Shown here one piece after another: positions 10,164-19,200 of a stretch of DNA of 64,000 nucleotides. Source of the stretch: Scenedesmus sp. ARA3 (lineage: Eukaryota > Chlorophyta > Chlorophyceae > Sphaeropleales > Scenedesmaceae); contig RWJK01001635.1 of assembly GCA_004335835.1 (NCBI GenBank), forward strand, positions 101,099-165,098, written 5' to 3'. The notes beneath the pieces are model-generated. The model did no database searches. It was given only the letters and a program-made list of their open reading frames with translations, and was not told the origin of the DNA. How positions within the stretch are numbered: position 1 is the stretch's first letter; each line of letters starts with the position of its first letter. Position numbers and translations under genes: made by a program.

Positions 10164-13100
10164 AACATTGGAATTCATTTGCTGCTGCGTCATCTTGCAG
10201 GCAGTACCTGCAGCAGCTGCTGGACTATTTGGTTAGCTTCTATGAGCGCACGCAGCCGCTGGCGCAGCTGTCGAAGCAGCTGGACAAGATCAAAGCAGAA
10301 ACAGAGGAGGTCTTCCAGCAGGGGCAGGTTAGTTCTGGTTTCACACCCGTTCAGGGGCTTCAACATAGGAACATGTGAGCCTTACACATAGTAGAACTAT
10401 GTGTTCATACATTTGGAGCGCAGCCAACAGACACAGCTGTGGCTGTCCAAGCAGCTCGCAGAGACAGCAGAGGCCTTCCAAGCAGGGCAGGTGGGTGCTG
10501 TTCACACAACATTCAATCAGATGCTACAACACACCCAAGAGATGCGTTATTGCATTAGATCATAGCCAAAGAAACCAGGTGTTTGTCTTTCGCTGATATG
10601 TTTGCTGCTGTCTTGCTTGCCTGGCTGCTGCAGCTGCCTGGCTGGGAAGACAGGGGCATCGGGGGCCCTGGTGATGAGGCAGCATGCATCAAACATGTAT
10701 AGAAGCTTGCTGACTTGCTGTCTTTTGTTGTGTGGCTGCCGCAGCTGCCTGGCTGGGAGGACAAGGGCATAGGGGGCCCTGGTGATGAGGCAGCATGCAT
10801 CAAACATGTATAGAAGCTTACTGAATGCTTACCCGTCAATGTTCTTGCCTGGCTGCTGCAGCTGCCTGGCTGGGAGGACAGGGGCATTGGGGGCCCTGGT
10901 GATGAGGCAGCAGAGGCTGCTAAGCAGCTGAGCGTGGACCTGGAGACATTCGACAGCGTGGGCGAGCTGGAGACAATGGGTGCGTCGAAGTGGGATGTGA
11001 TTGTCATTTAACAGATACGTGCTTGCATTTGCTGCCGCCAAGCAGCTGAGTGTGGATCTGGACACATTCAACAGCGTGGGCGAGCTGGAGACAATGGGTG
11101 AGCTGCAGTGGGATGCGTGTTCATCACTTGATTGAAATGGGACACCGAACACTTGCTGCTGCAACATGCTGTCAGTGGGCCTGCAGACAGTTGACAGCAA
11201 CGCTCCTGGACAAGCAATGCTTGAAGGTGCGCAGCTTTGCATCTTTCATGCTAGGCTGTCCAACTTTACAGGTGACAGCGCGGGAGGGCGGGCGACCATG
11301 GGTGAGCGGGAGCGCGCGCGCGGAGTTGTGTTGTGTTTCCTTGTATTAGTTTTGACCGACTAGACCTGTACATGGATACTCTAGTGTCATCAAAACTTTG
11401 GTGTTACTTAATACGGTTTTGAATGATGCTGGCGCGCAGCAGCTGAAGCATAAGCTGGCGCAGCTGGACTGCCTTGTAGTTTAGATCTTAAATTGATGTG
11501 AGCAATTACTACAATATTGATATTACGTGATCATCAAAGCTTCCACTGTATTGATCATCAAAGTTTGACGATGGTTTCCTGCTGTGCAGGCGCTGAGCAG
11601 CTGAAGGAGAAGCTGTCGCAGCTGGCCTATTATGTATCCTGTTTCTGTGCATATCGTAATAATATTTAAAATTTACTAAATTTGTGTTCTGCTGCGCAGG
11701 CGCTGAGCAGTTGAAGGAGAAGCTGTCGCAGCTGACCTATTCTGTATCCTGTTTCTGTGAAGAACGTACTAATTGAATGAGATTTGTGATCTGCTGCGCA
11801 GGCGCTGAGCAGTTGAAGGAGAAGCTGTCGCAGCTGACCTATTCTGTATCCTGTCAATGTGAATAATGCACTAATATTTAATGCATTTGTTTCATGCTGT
11901 GCAGGCGCGGAGCAGCTGAAGGAGAAGCTGTCGCAGCTGGGGCTCAAGTGTGGCGGCACGCTGCGGCAGCGCGCGGAGCGGCTCTACGCGCTCAAGGGCC
12001 GCAGGTGCGTCAGGATATTTGACATTTGATCAAGATACTTTAAATACTAAATTGATTCAGATGTCAACATGCGCATAATAGATTAAGCTTATGTTTGCAT
12101 AACTCAGAGCGTGGCAGCGCGCGGAGCGGCTCTACGCGCTCAAGGGCCGCAGGTGGGGCAGGATATTTGACATCGGATACTTGAAATGTTAACTGATATG
12201 TCAACGTGCACATTTTAAATTGAGCTTACTCTTGAAAGATTTAGAGGATGGCAACGCGCGGAGCGGCTCTACGCGCTCAAGGGCCGCAGGTGGGGCGGCA
12301 GACGGGGCAGAGCAGTGTGTTTGCAAAGACCAGGTGTCACAAGCAATGCTGCAGCAACCTGCCACGCACACTTTGTCACACACAATTGCTGTACACATTG
12401 TCTATAGTGGTGTCTCGTACTTTCTCTGCCTGCTTTGCTGCTGCAGTCTTGAAGGGCTTGACGCCAAGATGTTTGCCAAGCGCAATGCGGTTTAAACATG
12501 ACACACAGTTTCAACTGATCAACTGATGTTGTGACAGCTTGTTTGTATTTTTTGCTGCAGCCTTGAGGAGCTGGATGCCAAGATGTTTGCCAAGGGCAAG
12601 GCACTGCCAGCATGACACAGAGTTTTGCTTCAATTAATGTTTTGACATCTTGTTTGTCATTATCTGCTGCAGCCTGGAGGAGCTGGATGCCAAGATGTTT
12701 GCCAAGGGCAAGGCAGTTGCAGCGCTGCGCAGCGAACAGGAGCTGCAGCAGACGCAGCAGGTGAGCGAGCGTAGATTGTAGCAAATTGCTTCACATGTAA
12801 TGCTGCTGCTGCTGCCGCTGCCGGCAGCTGGTTGAATGGCCTATGCTTGTGCGCAGCGAGCAGGATTGCAGCAAACGCAGCAGGTGGGCAGGGTTTCGCA
12901 GCACCTGCACGTGCAGCGCTGCTGCACTGCTGCGCTGCTGCTGCCAGCTGTCTTTGACCAGCTGATGCTTGTGCGCTGCCGCCACATGCATATGCAGTCT
13001 TTCAAAGTCAAGCTTGATTGTTCTGTGTGTATGCCATGATGTTTGGTGCATTGCCTGCTGCAACTATTGCTGCGTATTCTATGCTGGCGCCACGCTATTC

Positions 13101-14998
13101 ACTGCTGGTGCTGCTGCAGCGGCTGCTGTTGTTGCTGCCATTTGCCATCGACTTGTGCTGTTGCCAGAGCTGGCGCTGACTGTGGTGACGCTCGAGGCGC
13201 AGGTGGCACATGCAAAACTTGGCGGCACCTCTCACTGCTGCTGCTGCTGCTGCTTCCATATGTTATTCATGTTGCTGCTGCTGCAGCTGGCGCTGTCCGT
13301 GGTCAGCCTTGAGGCTCAGGTGGCGCGGCTGGCTGAGCTGCTGGCCAACGTGATCAGCGACACCAAGGGGCGGGTGGAGAAGAAGCAGGCGCAGGTGCAC
13401 AATCCAGCACATTCAGGCCAACCAGCGATGTGGGGTTGAAAAGGCATTGTGATGCACTCTGATGCATGCCTGCTTGCCGGCCTGCCGGACAGTGCAGCCT
13501 CCTGCACATGTTAGGCCAATGGTACATCGCACAACAGCACCATGGTTCTGTTCATAAAGTTGGACTTTTGTGCCGCACTGCAGACGTATGAGGAGATGCT
13601 GGCAGAGCTTGAGGAGGCAGAGGGTGAAGCAGCAGCAGATGGCGATGACAATCATGACAACTGTGTTAACAACCCGCTGAAGCTGCCGCTGCACATGTGC
13701 TGCTGTTTGTGCTGCCACTGCAGACGTATGAGGAGATGCTGGCTGAGCTTGAGGAGGCAGAGGGTGATGCAGCAGCAGACGGAGATGACGAGGATGAAGA
13801 GGAGTACGTGTACAACCCGCTGAAGCTGCCGCTGGGCTGGGATGGCAAGCCCATCCCTTACTGGCTGTACAAGCTGCATGGACTGAACCAGGAGTTCAAG
13901 TGCGAGATCTGCGGCAACTACAGGTGCGGCGCGGTTCAGGGTTTGTGGGGTTGAAGGCTTTCGGGGTGTAGGCTTTGTGGGGTTTACGTGGGGTGCGGGG
14001 TGTAGTGTGAGTCAGGGTTGATGGCTGTACAAGCTGCACGGGCTCCACAGGAGTTCAAGTGCGAGATCTGAGCAATGCTTTGTTTGTGCTACTGCTGCTG
14101 TCTACAGCTACTGGGGACGGCGCGCGTTTGAGCGCCACTTCAAGGAGTGGCGGCACGTCAACGGCATGAAGGCGCTGGGCATCCCAAACAACAAGGACTT
14201 CTACGAGGTCACAAAGATTGATGACGCGCTGTCATTGTGGAAGAACATCCAGGTGCGTGCAGGGAGGGTGGCTGTTTGTCACTGTGTTGGGCACTACTGG
14301 ACCGCAACACGGGAACAGAGTTGGAGATGGATGGGGCTGAATAACATCATCTTTGACTTTGTTTGACTGTGTTTGGGTGTGTTTTGACTATGTTTGACCG
14401 CGGTTGACCGTCGCTGACCACTGTCCTGTAGGAGTGCAACACTCGCGGCTTCAACCCCGAGATGGATGCGGAGCTGGAGGATGCTCAGGGCAGTGTGCTG
14501 CGCGGTGCTGAAGCCGTGTCGTCTTCTACTCTGTTTGACTGTGTTTGACCATGTTTGACCGTGATTGACTGCTGTCCTGCAGGAGCGCAACACTGGCGGC
14601 TTCAACCCGGAGATGGATGAGGAGCTGGAGGATGCGCAGGGCAGTGTGCTGTGCCGCGCTGAAGCCATACTGTCTTTGACTCTGTTTGACCATGTTTGAC
14701 TGTGGTTGACTATGTTTGACCGCTGTCCTGCAGGAGCGCAACACTGGCGGCTTCAACCCGGAGATGGATGAGGAGCTGGAGGATGCGCAGGGCAGTGTGC
14801 TGTGCCGCGCTTAAGCCATACTGTCTTTGACTCTGTTTGACCATGTTTGACCGTGGTTGACTATGTTTGACCGCTGTCTTGCAGGAGCGCAACACTGGCG
14901 GCTTCAACCCGGAGATGGATGAGGAGCTGGAGGATGCTCAGGGCAACGTGTACAGCCGGAAGGTCTACGAGGATCTCAAGCGCCAGGGGCTGCTGTGA
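6860..14998 (+). CDS. SF3A3: Splicing factor 3A subunit 3 (SF3a60)
   Basis: SF3A3 is part of the U2 snRNP SF3a complex and is needed for branch-site recognition in the nucleus. Thirteen exons join in phase: 6860-6890, 7321-7463, 8149-8240, 9051-9191, 9738-9875, 10201-10327, 10862-10979, 11905-12004, 12673-12760, 13287-13394, 13724-13923, 14108-14252 and 14885-14998. The sum is 1,545 nt, giving 514 aa, against about 500 in plants and animals. Landmarks in order are [72 protein letters not shown] (SAP-like), [20 protein letters not shown], the C2H2 zinc finger [20 protein letters not shown], and the C-terminus [14 protein letters not shown]. Almost every exon edge has tandem echoes in the adjoining introns; the listed choice is the only one giving the conserved protein without a break. 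Confidence 0.95.
7183..7244 (+). repeat. Acceptor-side echo of SF3A3 exon 2
   Basis: TATCTACAG is followed by a near-perfect copy of the exon head ([20 protein letters not shown]), 138 bases before the true exon at 7321. The copy stops in mid-exon without a donor. Confidence 0.9.
7849..7890 (+). repeat. (CTG)14 tract ending in an acceptor
   Basis: An uninterrupted CTG run ends in CAG, which serves as the AG of an exon-3 echo. Shorter (CTG)n runs precede the second echo (about 7990-8010) and the true exon 3 (8121-8140). Confidence 0.9.
7894..8062 (+). repeat. Two acceptor-side echoes of SF3A3 exon 3
   Basis: Copies of the exon head [11 protein letters not shown] begin at 7894 and 8026, each after CTG-run + CAG. 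They run on as near-identical sequence (CACCAGTGCAT...GGCATACAGCATGTCACAGC) before the true exon at 8149. Confidence 0.9.
8320..8350 (+). repeat. Donor-side echo of SF3A3 exon 3
   Basis: GGGCGCCAGTAACCCCACAG..GTGTACAG|GTGGGCAGC repeats the exon tail (GASNPTAVY) and its donor, 110 bases after the true donor at 8240. Confidence 0.9.
8507..8981 (+). repeat. Ladder of five acceptor-side echoes of SF3A3 exon 4
   Basis: Copies of the exon head [15 protein letters not shown] start at about 8507, 8613, 8721, 8831 and 8939, before the true exon at 9051. Spacing is about 106-112 bases. The copies nearest the exon are the least diverged, and the farthest has several substitutions. Confidence 0.88.
9263..9510 (+). 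repeat. Two donor-side echoes of SF3A3 exon 4
   Basis: The exon tail (DISAAEDD...[13 protein letters not shown]) with its GTGAG donor is repeated at 9263-9350 and 9431-9510, both with frame-breaking changes. Confidence 0.88.
9965..10121 (+). repeat. Two acceptor-side echoes of SF3A3 exon 6
   Basis: GCAG followed by copies of the head encoding [17 protein letters not shown] at 9965-9990 (short, poor) and 10065-10121 (longer, closer). The true exon starts at 10201. Confidence 0.8.
10420..10490 (+). repeat. Donor-side echo of SF3A3 exon 6
   Basis: The tail encoding LSKQL...AEAFQAGQ is followed by a GTGGGT donor, 163 bases after the true donor. Confidence 0.8.
10634..10793 (+). repeat. Two acceptor-side echoes of SF3A3 exon 7
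   Basis: Near-identical heads [17 protein letters not shown] at 10634 and 10745, each followed by GCATGCATCAAACATGTATA and sharing about 110 bp of flank. The true exon starts at 10862. Confidence 0.92.
11040..11097 (+). repeat. Donor-side echo of SF3A3 exon 7
   Basis: The tail [19 protein letters not shown] with a GTGAGC donor, 118 bases after the true donor at 10979. Confidence 0.92.
11205..11271 (+). repeat. Dispersed ~70-bp repeat, copy 4
   Basis: CCTGGACAAGCAATGCTTGA, AGGTGCGCAGCTTTGCATCT, TTCATGCTAGGCTGTCCAAC and TTTACAG, inside SF3A3 intron 7. It matches 851-920 closely. Confidence 0.7.
11437..11842 (+). repeat. Four acceptor-side echoes of SF3A3 exon 8
   Basis: Heads encoding [11 protein letters not shown] begin near 11437, 11590, 11700 and 11802, each after GTGCAG or GCGCAG and followed by TATTCTGTATCCTGT-like intron sequence. 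The true exon starts at 11905. Confidence 0.9.
12111..12289 (+). repeat. Two donor-side echoes of SF3A3 exon 8
   Basis: The tail [11 protein letters not shown] with a GTGGGGC donor is repeated at 12111-12152 and 12250-12289, with GATATTTGACAT in the flank of the true donor and of the first echo. Confidence 0.9.
12447..12606 (+). repeat. Two acceptor-side echoes of SF3A3 exon 9
   Basis: GCTGCAG followed by [11 protein letters not shown] (12447) and [14 protein letters not shown] (12561). The true exon starts at 12673. Confidence 0.9.
12851..13203 (+). repeat. Donor-side echo of exon 9 and acceptor-side echo of exon 10
   Basis: 12851-12883 repeats the exon 9 tail RSEQ.LQQTQQ plus a GTGGGC donor. 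13169-13203 repeats the exon 10 head ([11 protein letters not shown]) before the true exon at 13287. Confidence 0.8.
13584..13694 (+). repeat. Acceptor-side echo of SF3A3 exon 11
   Basis: A copy of [14 protein letters not shown] through NPLKLPL, with a small deletion in the acidic stretch, 140 bases before the true exon at 13724. Confidence 0.92.
14022..14070 (+). repeat. Donor-side echo of SF3A3 exon 11
   Basis: A copy of the sequence for WLYKLHGL...EFKCEI downstream of the exon 11 donor. It is interrupted by TGA, so it is non-functional. Confidence 0.8.
14432..14802 (+). repeat. Three acceptor-side echoes of the last SF3A3 exon
   Basis: Copies of [20 protein letters not shown] start at 14432, 14583 and 14734 before the true exon at 14885, a period of about 151. 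Each repeat unit includes an intron part made of TTTGACTGTG/TTTGACCATG-type motifs. Confidence 0.95.
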
Positions 14999-16260
14999 GG
15001 CAGCCTCAAAGGCAATGTGGCTGGCTAGCAGCAGCAGCAGCAGGTGCTGCAGCTGAGCCTGAGGATGCGCAGGGCAATGTGTATCGCAGGAAGGTCTATG
15101 AGGACCTCAAGCGCCAGGGCCTGCTGTGAAAGCCCAATGTGTTAGAAAGTGTGAGGCCTGCGGTGTCAGGCGCTGTTGCGAACAGCAGCAGCAGCAGCAG
15201 CAGGAATGTATATCATGGACCTGCAGGGCCAGGGCTTGCTGTGAGCCTGGCATGCGTCAGGCATTGCTGCTGTTGTTAGCAGGGATGCAGACAGCAGCAG
15301 CAGCAGCAGGAAGGTCTGCAAGGGATGCCAAGCGCCTGGGTATGTTGTCAAGCTGGCAAGTGTGAGGCACTGTTGCTGTTTGCAACGGTGTTGTGGACAG
15401 CTGCAGCGGCAGCGTTACTAACACCGTGTTAGTGTACAAGCACCTGAGCGCCAGCGCCTGCTGCTGTGCGGCGGAGCTTGCGGCAGTTCGGGGAGAGCAG
15501 CAGCAGCAGCAGCAGCAGCGGTACCTGCAGTAACAGCAGCAGCAGGGTGCAGCTGCTGCAGCCGGAGGGGCAGTGCCTGCAGCCAGAACCTTCCAACAGC
15601 CTGCGGAAGCAGCTGCGCCTGTTTTGCCACCTAGCCGCTAGCAATCGGAAGGTGGGGTGCGGCGCCAACGGCAGCAACGGCTGCCCCGACAGCAGGGATT
15701 GCAGCGATGTCTTGATGCTTCAGTTTGTGCGGGCTGCAGTTTTGCCTCCTGCAGCAGTCTCGGTTGACAGTTGGGTGGAAGTCAGGTGCAATTGCTTGCA
15801 CACCTGGTGGAGTCTGGTCAAGCAAGGTCCACGGCATGCTTGTGCCAGCATGTGCAACATGCGGCAGCTGGTGAGGCGTGCAGGTCTGCGGCAGTGTTAT
15901 GGCTCGGGCACCAGTGCACACTGGCAACCGACGTGCGGCTGCTTCTTTGCGAGGAAAATGTCTACTGTAAACGCCTTCGCTGGAGGTGACAGACTGAGGA
16001 TGCAGCCCGCCTTGCCCTGGCTCACGATGCTGTTGGAGCTTGCCCCTCAAGAAAGCCTTGCATGAACAGCACGAATATGCAGCGATGAAACGTGCACACA
16101 AGTTGCGCAGCACAGTCAGCCCATCTGCTTGGCTGCAACACAAGATGCATGTGTCATGAAAAGCCAAGGCATGCCTGGGCCTAACTGCGCAGCCCCCACA
16201 CAAATGCACCTGCCTACTAAACCAGAGACAAGCTACTAGCTGGGCAAACACCACGCCTAG
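14999..16260. other. 3' region between convergent SF3A3 and dynein genes
   Basis: It holds SF3A3 3' UTR sequence with three echoes of the terminal exon (15055-15129 including a stop codon, 15208-15243, 15303-15350) and several CAG runs (for example 15498-15520). A TGTAA motif, the usual green-algal polyadenylation signal, is at 15966-15970 on the plus strand; its use is a guess. The long ORF at 15466-16065 is low complexity and unconvincing. Confidence 0.55.
15055..15350 (+). repeat. Echoes of the SF3A3 terminal exon beyond the stop codon
   Basis: 15055-15129 repeats [20 protein letters not shown] plus LL-stop almost perfectly. 15208-15243 and 15303-15350 are progressively poorer copies of the same end. 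Confidence 0.88.
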
Positions 16261-19200
16261 TCGATGCTGCACAGCAGCGCTGCACCACGCAGGATCCACT
16301 TCGACTTGTCATCCTCCGTGCGCAGCGCAAAGGAGGTGATGTAGTTGAAGCCCTTGCGGCTCTTCACGCGGTAGCAGGGCGCCTCGTAGATGCCGCCGCG
16401 CTTCTTGTCCTGCAGGCACGACACAACCGCAGCACAACTCAATACACAGCTGGCAATGTCCTTTGGATAGTACATGCATGGCTGCTCAAGTTGCAAACAT
16501 GTACACAGCCCGAGGCAGCCCTGGCACTGCTGCTGACCACACAAAACCACATACACCTGCTCCTCCACAACGCAAGAGCCAGCTTCAGCCCTGCTTGCAT
16601 GTTGAAAGAACAAAACTCTCCCTTTACAACGCACTTTGGCCAGCACGCCGCTGACGTACAGCACGGGCAGCGGGTGGTACAGCTTCTTGGGCTCCGGCTC
16701 CACCAGCTTGTTCTCGCGCCCGCTCCACGCGCAGCCGTCCAGGAAGAGGCCGTAGATGTACACGCCCTCAGCGGGGCTCTCCTTCAGCGACTCAAACTCC
16801 TGCAAGCACAGCAGCCACGCAGATATTGCATGGGATCAGCGGCATGAACGCAGGACCTGACCGCACACAGTCGGCCGCATGCTGAGCAACTCAGCGCACT
16901 ACATATGGATTGCTGCCACAGGGACGCAGGATGCACCGTGTGTTGCATGCCAGCTGCATCCTGCAAGGCCGCATGTGTCAACCCTGCCAGCGCAGCTCAC
17001 CTTGGGCGGGTGCGTCACTTCGCTGGTCATGACCACGTCATCCAGCGCCCACTTGTCGGCAGCGTGCTTGCGGTTCACCTCCTGCTTCATGGCGGTCAGG
17101 AAGCCCTGCAGCATGTGTACGCAGCCAGCAGCAGGCGTGCTCAGAGCCAATCTTCTTAGTACGCCAGCATTGTCTGCAGTTGCCAGCTCTATATGTTGTT
17201 ACATGCAGTGCGTACACAAACATTTCACACAACAGCAGCCTTAGATGTGTGCAAAACACAATCTGCTGCGCCGATCCAAGAGTTTAAGCCGCACCTGAGG
17301 GTTGAAGAAGCCTGTCAGCCAGTAGGCACGCGGCCGGCCCATGGTCAGCCAGCGCACCAGCTGGTCCTGCCGCTGCAGCAGCCCGCTGAACCAGTTACCC
17401 AGCGTGGCAGCCTGCGCAGCAGACAAAACACACACAGCATTAGCCAATGATAGCATGAGCACGGGCCCAGTTCTATTTGGCTGCAAGCATAACAAGCATC
17501 TTTAAGCCACCTCTTCCTGAACCATCAAAGTTCCTGCTAGGACATGCGTTGACACAGGCCTGCAGCCTAATAGCCCCTGACGCACCTCCCAGCTCTTCTT
17601 GAGCCACTCCACAGGGATGCGCGCCATGAACAGCGCGTCCAGGCTCTCAATCAGCGTGCCGCTCAGCGCGATCGTGCCCGCAATCGCCAGCCGCAGGTTT
17701 TGCAGCGTGGTGGTGGTGAGCTTGATCACGATGTTGAGCCGGTCGATCTCCTGGCGCAGGTGCACAGTCAGCGGCTGCGTTGGGCCGCCGGCCAGGCGCC
17801 GCAGCCGCTCGCGCACCTCCTCCTTGTCAAACAGCGCGGGCGTCTGCAGGTGGTGGGCAGGGAATATGGGAGCAAGGATAGCAGCAGACAGTCACCTTGT
17901 TGTGTCCCACACTGCCAGCTGTGGTGGGTATCTAGCTAATTGACAACACCAAGTAGCAGCGATGTGTGCCATGTTGTGGCCTGCTGTAATACACATCTGG
18001 CAGTCGGAGCTGCAGCGTCACCGCCCACATCACACAGCGGAGGTATGAGTGCCCAGCAAGGCAGAACACGTCTGACACTACATACAACTGGTGTCTCATA
18101 CACACGCACCTTCGAGAGCAGGTCTTCGCAGATCCTGTCAACCGTCTCCTCCCTGCTGAGCCCGCTGCTGCCGCCAGCTCCTTTAGGCATCGTATCCAGG
18201 ATGGTGGCCATGCCCTCCTGCACCTGCAGCGTCCTGAAGGTCACGTCTGCATTAGGGTGCAGCCCGTATATCTCTGGGCTCTCCTGGCCCGGCAGGCCTT
18301 CCACTGCTGCCCTGAAGGCGTCAACCTCGGTGGAGTCTGGCACTCGGTAGCTGAAGCCGCTGCGGTCGTCACGGTACAGCTCCATGCCCGGCTGCACAGC
18401 AGCAGCAGCAGCAGGTGCAGCAAACACAGGTGAAAATCAGGTTGGTTAGTGGGATGGGGCGTGCGTAGTGACATTCAGCAGCAATTGCAATGACAGCAAC
18501 GGGCACACAGCTGTCACCCATGCAACCTTAGTGCACTCAGTCACTGATACGCATAGTCGGACACATGCAACAGCCGCCACTGCCCAGCAATAAAGCCAGC
18601 AGCCTAGCCGCACCTGCAGCACGCCCTGGTGGAAGTACTTCTCCGCATACGTGTCCATGAGCAGCTGGTCAAAGTCGTCGGTGATGCGGCCGCCGTACTG
18701 GATGCAGCTGATCATGTAGCGCACAGTCTCCCAGGTGGGCTGCGGCGCTTTCTTTGCATCCATCTCAAGCAGGTGGTTCTGAGCAGCGGCAGCAGCAGCA
18801 GGGGCGGCAGATTGAGACAGGTGCAGCGCGAGGATATAGGAAGCAAGGATAGCAGCGCTGTTGCAACATACAGGCAGCAAGGGCGTTGTTTGAAACTATA
18901 CAAGCACTGTGTCAATAGCAACAGCAGCAGCAACAGTTGCGCACCTGCAGGAACTGCGTGCATGCGCTGAGGTCGCTTGCATTGAACTCGTACGGCACGT
19001 TCCAGCCAATGGGGCCAAACTTGCGCCGCTCCTGCACCACGCTGTGCAGGAAGCACATCACGAACAGCAGCTGGCGCCATTCTTGCCTGCAGGACAACGG
19101 GACACAACGCCAGCAGCAGCACCAGCAAGCAGTCAGCACTGTAAAAGAAGCAGGCTGGATGTGGCTTCATGGCATAACAGGCACGTGTTATAAGCCAAGC

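Noticed and set aside
14432..15350. Possible CRISPR-like array (regular repeats at ~151 bases)
   Set aside because: The units are partial copies of a coding exon with intron sequence, not short palindromic repeats with unique spacers, and the genome is eukaryotic.
15466..16065. Plus-strand ORF of 199 codons downstream of SF3A3
   Set aside because: Low complexity with echo-derived sequence, no recognisable domain, and located in a probable 3' UTR.
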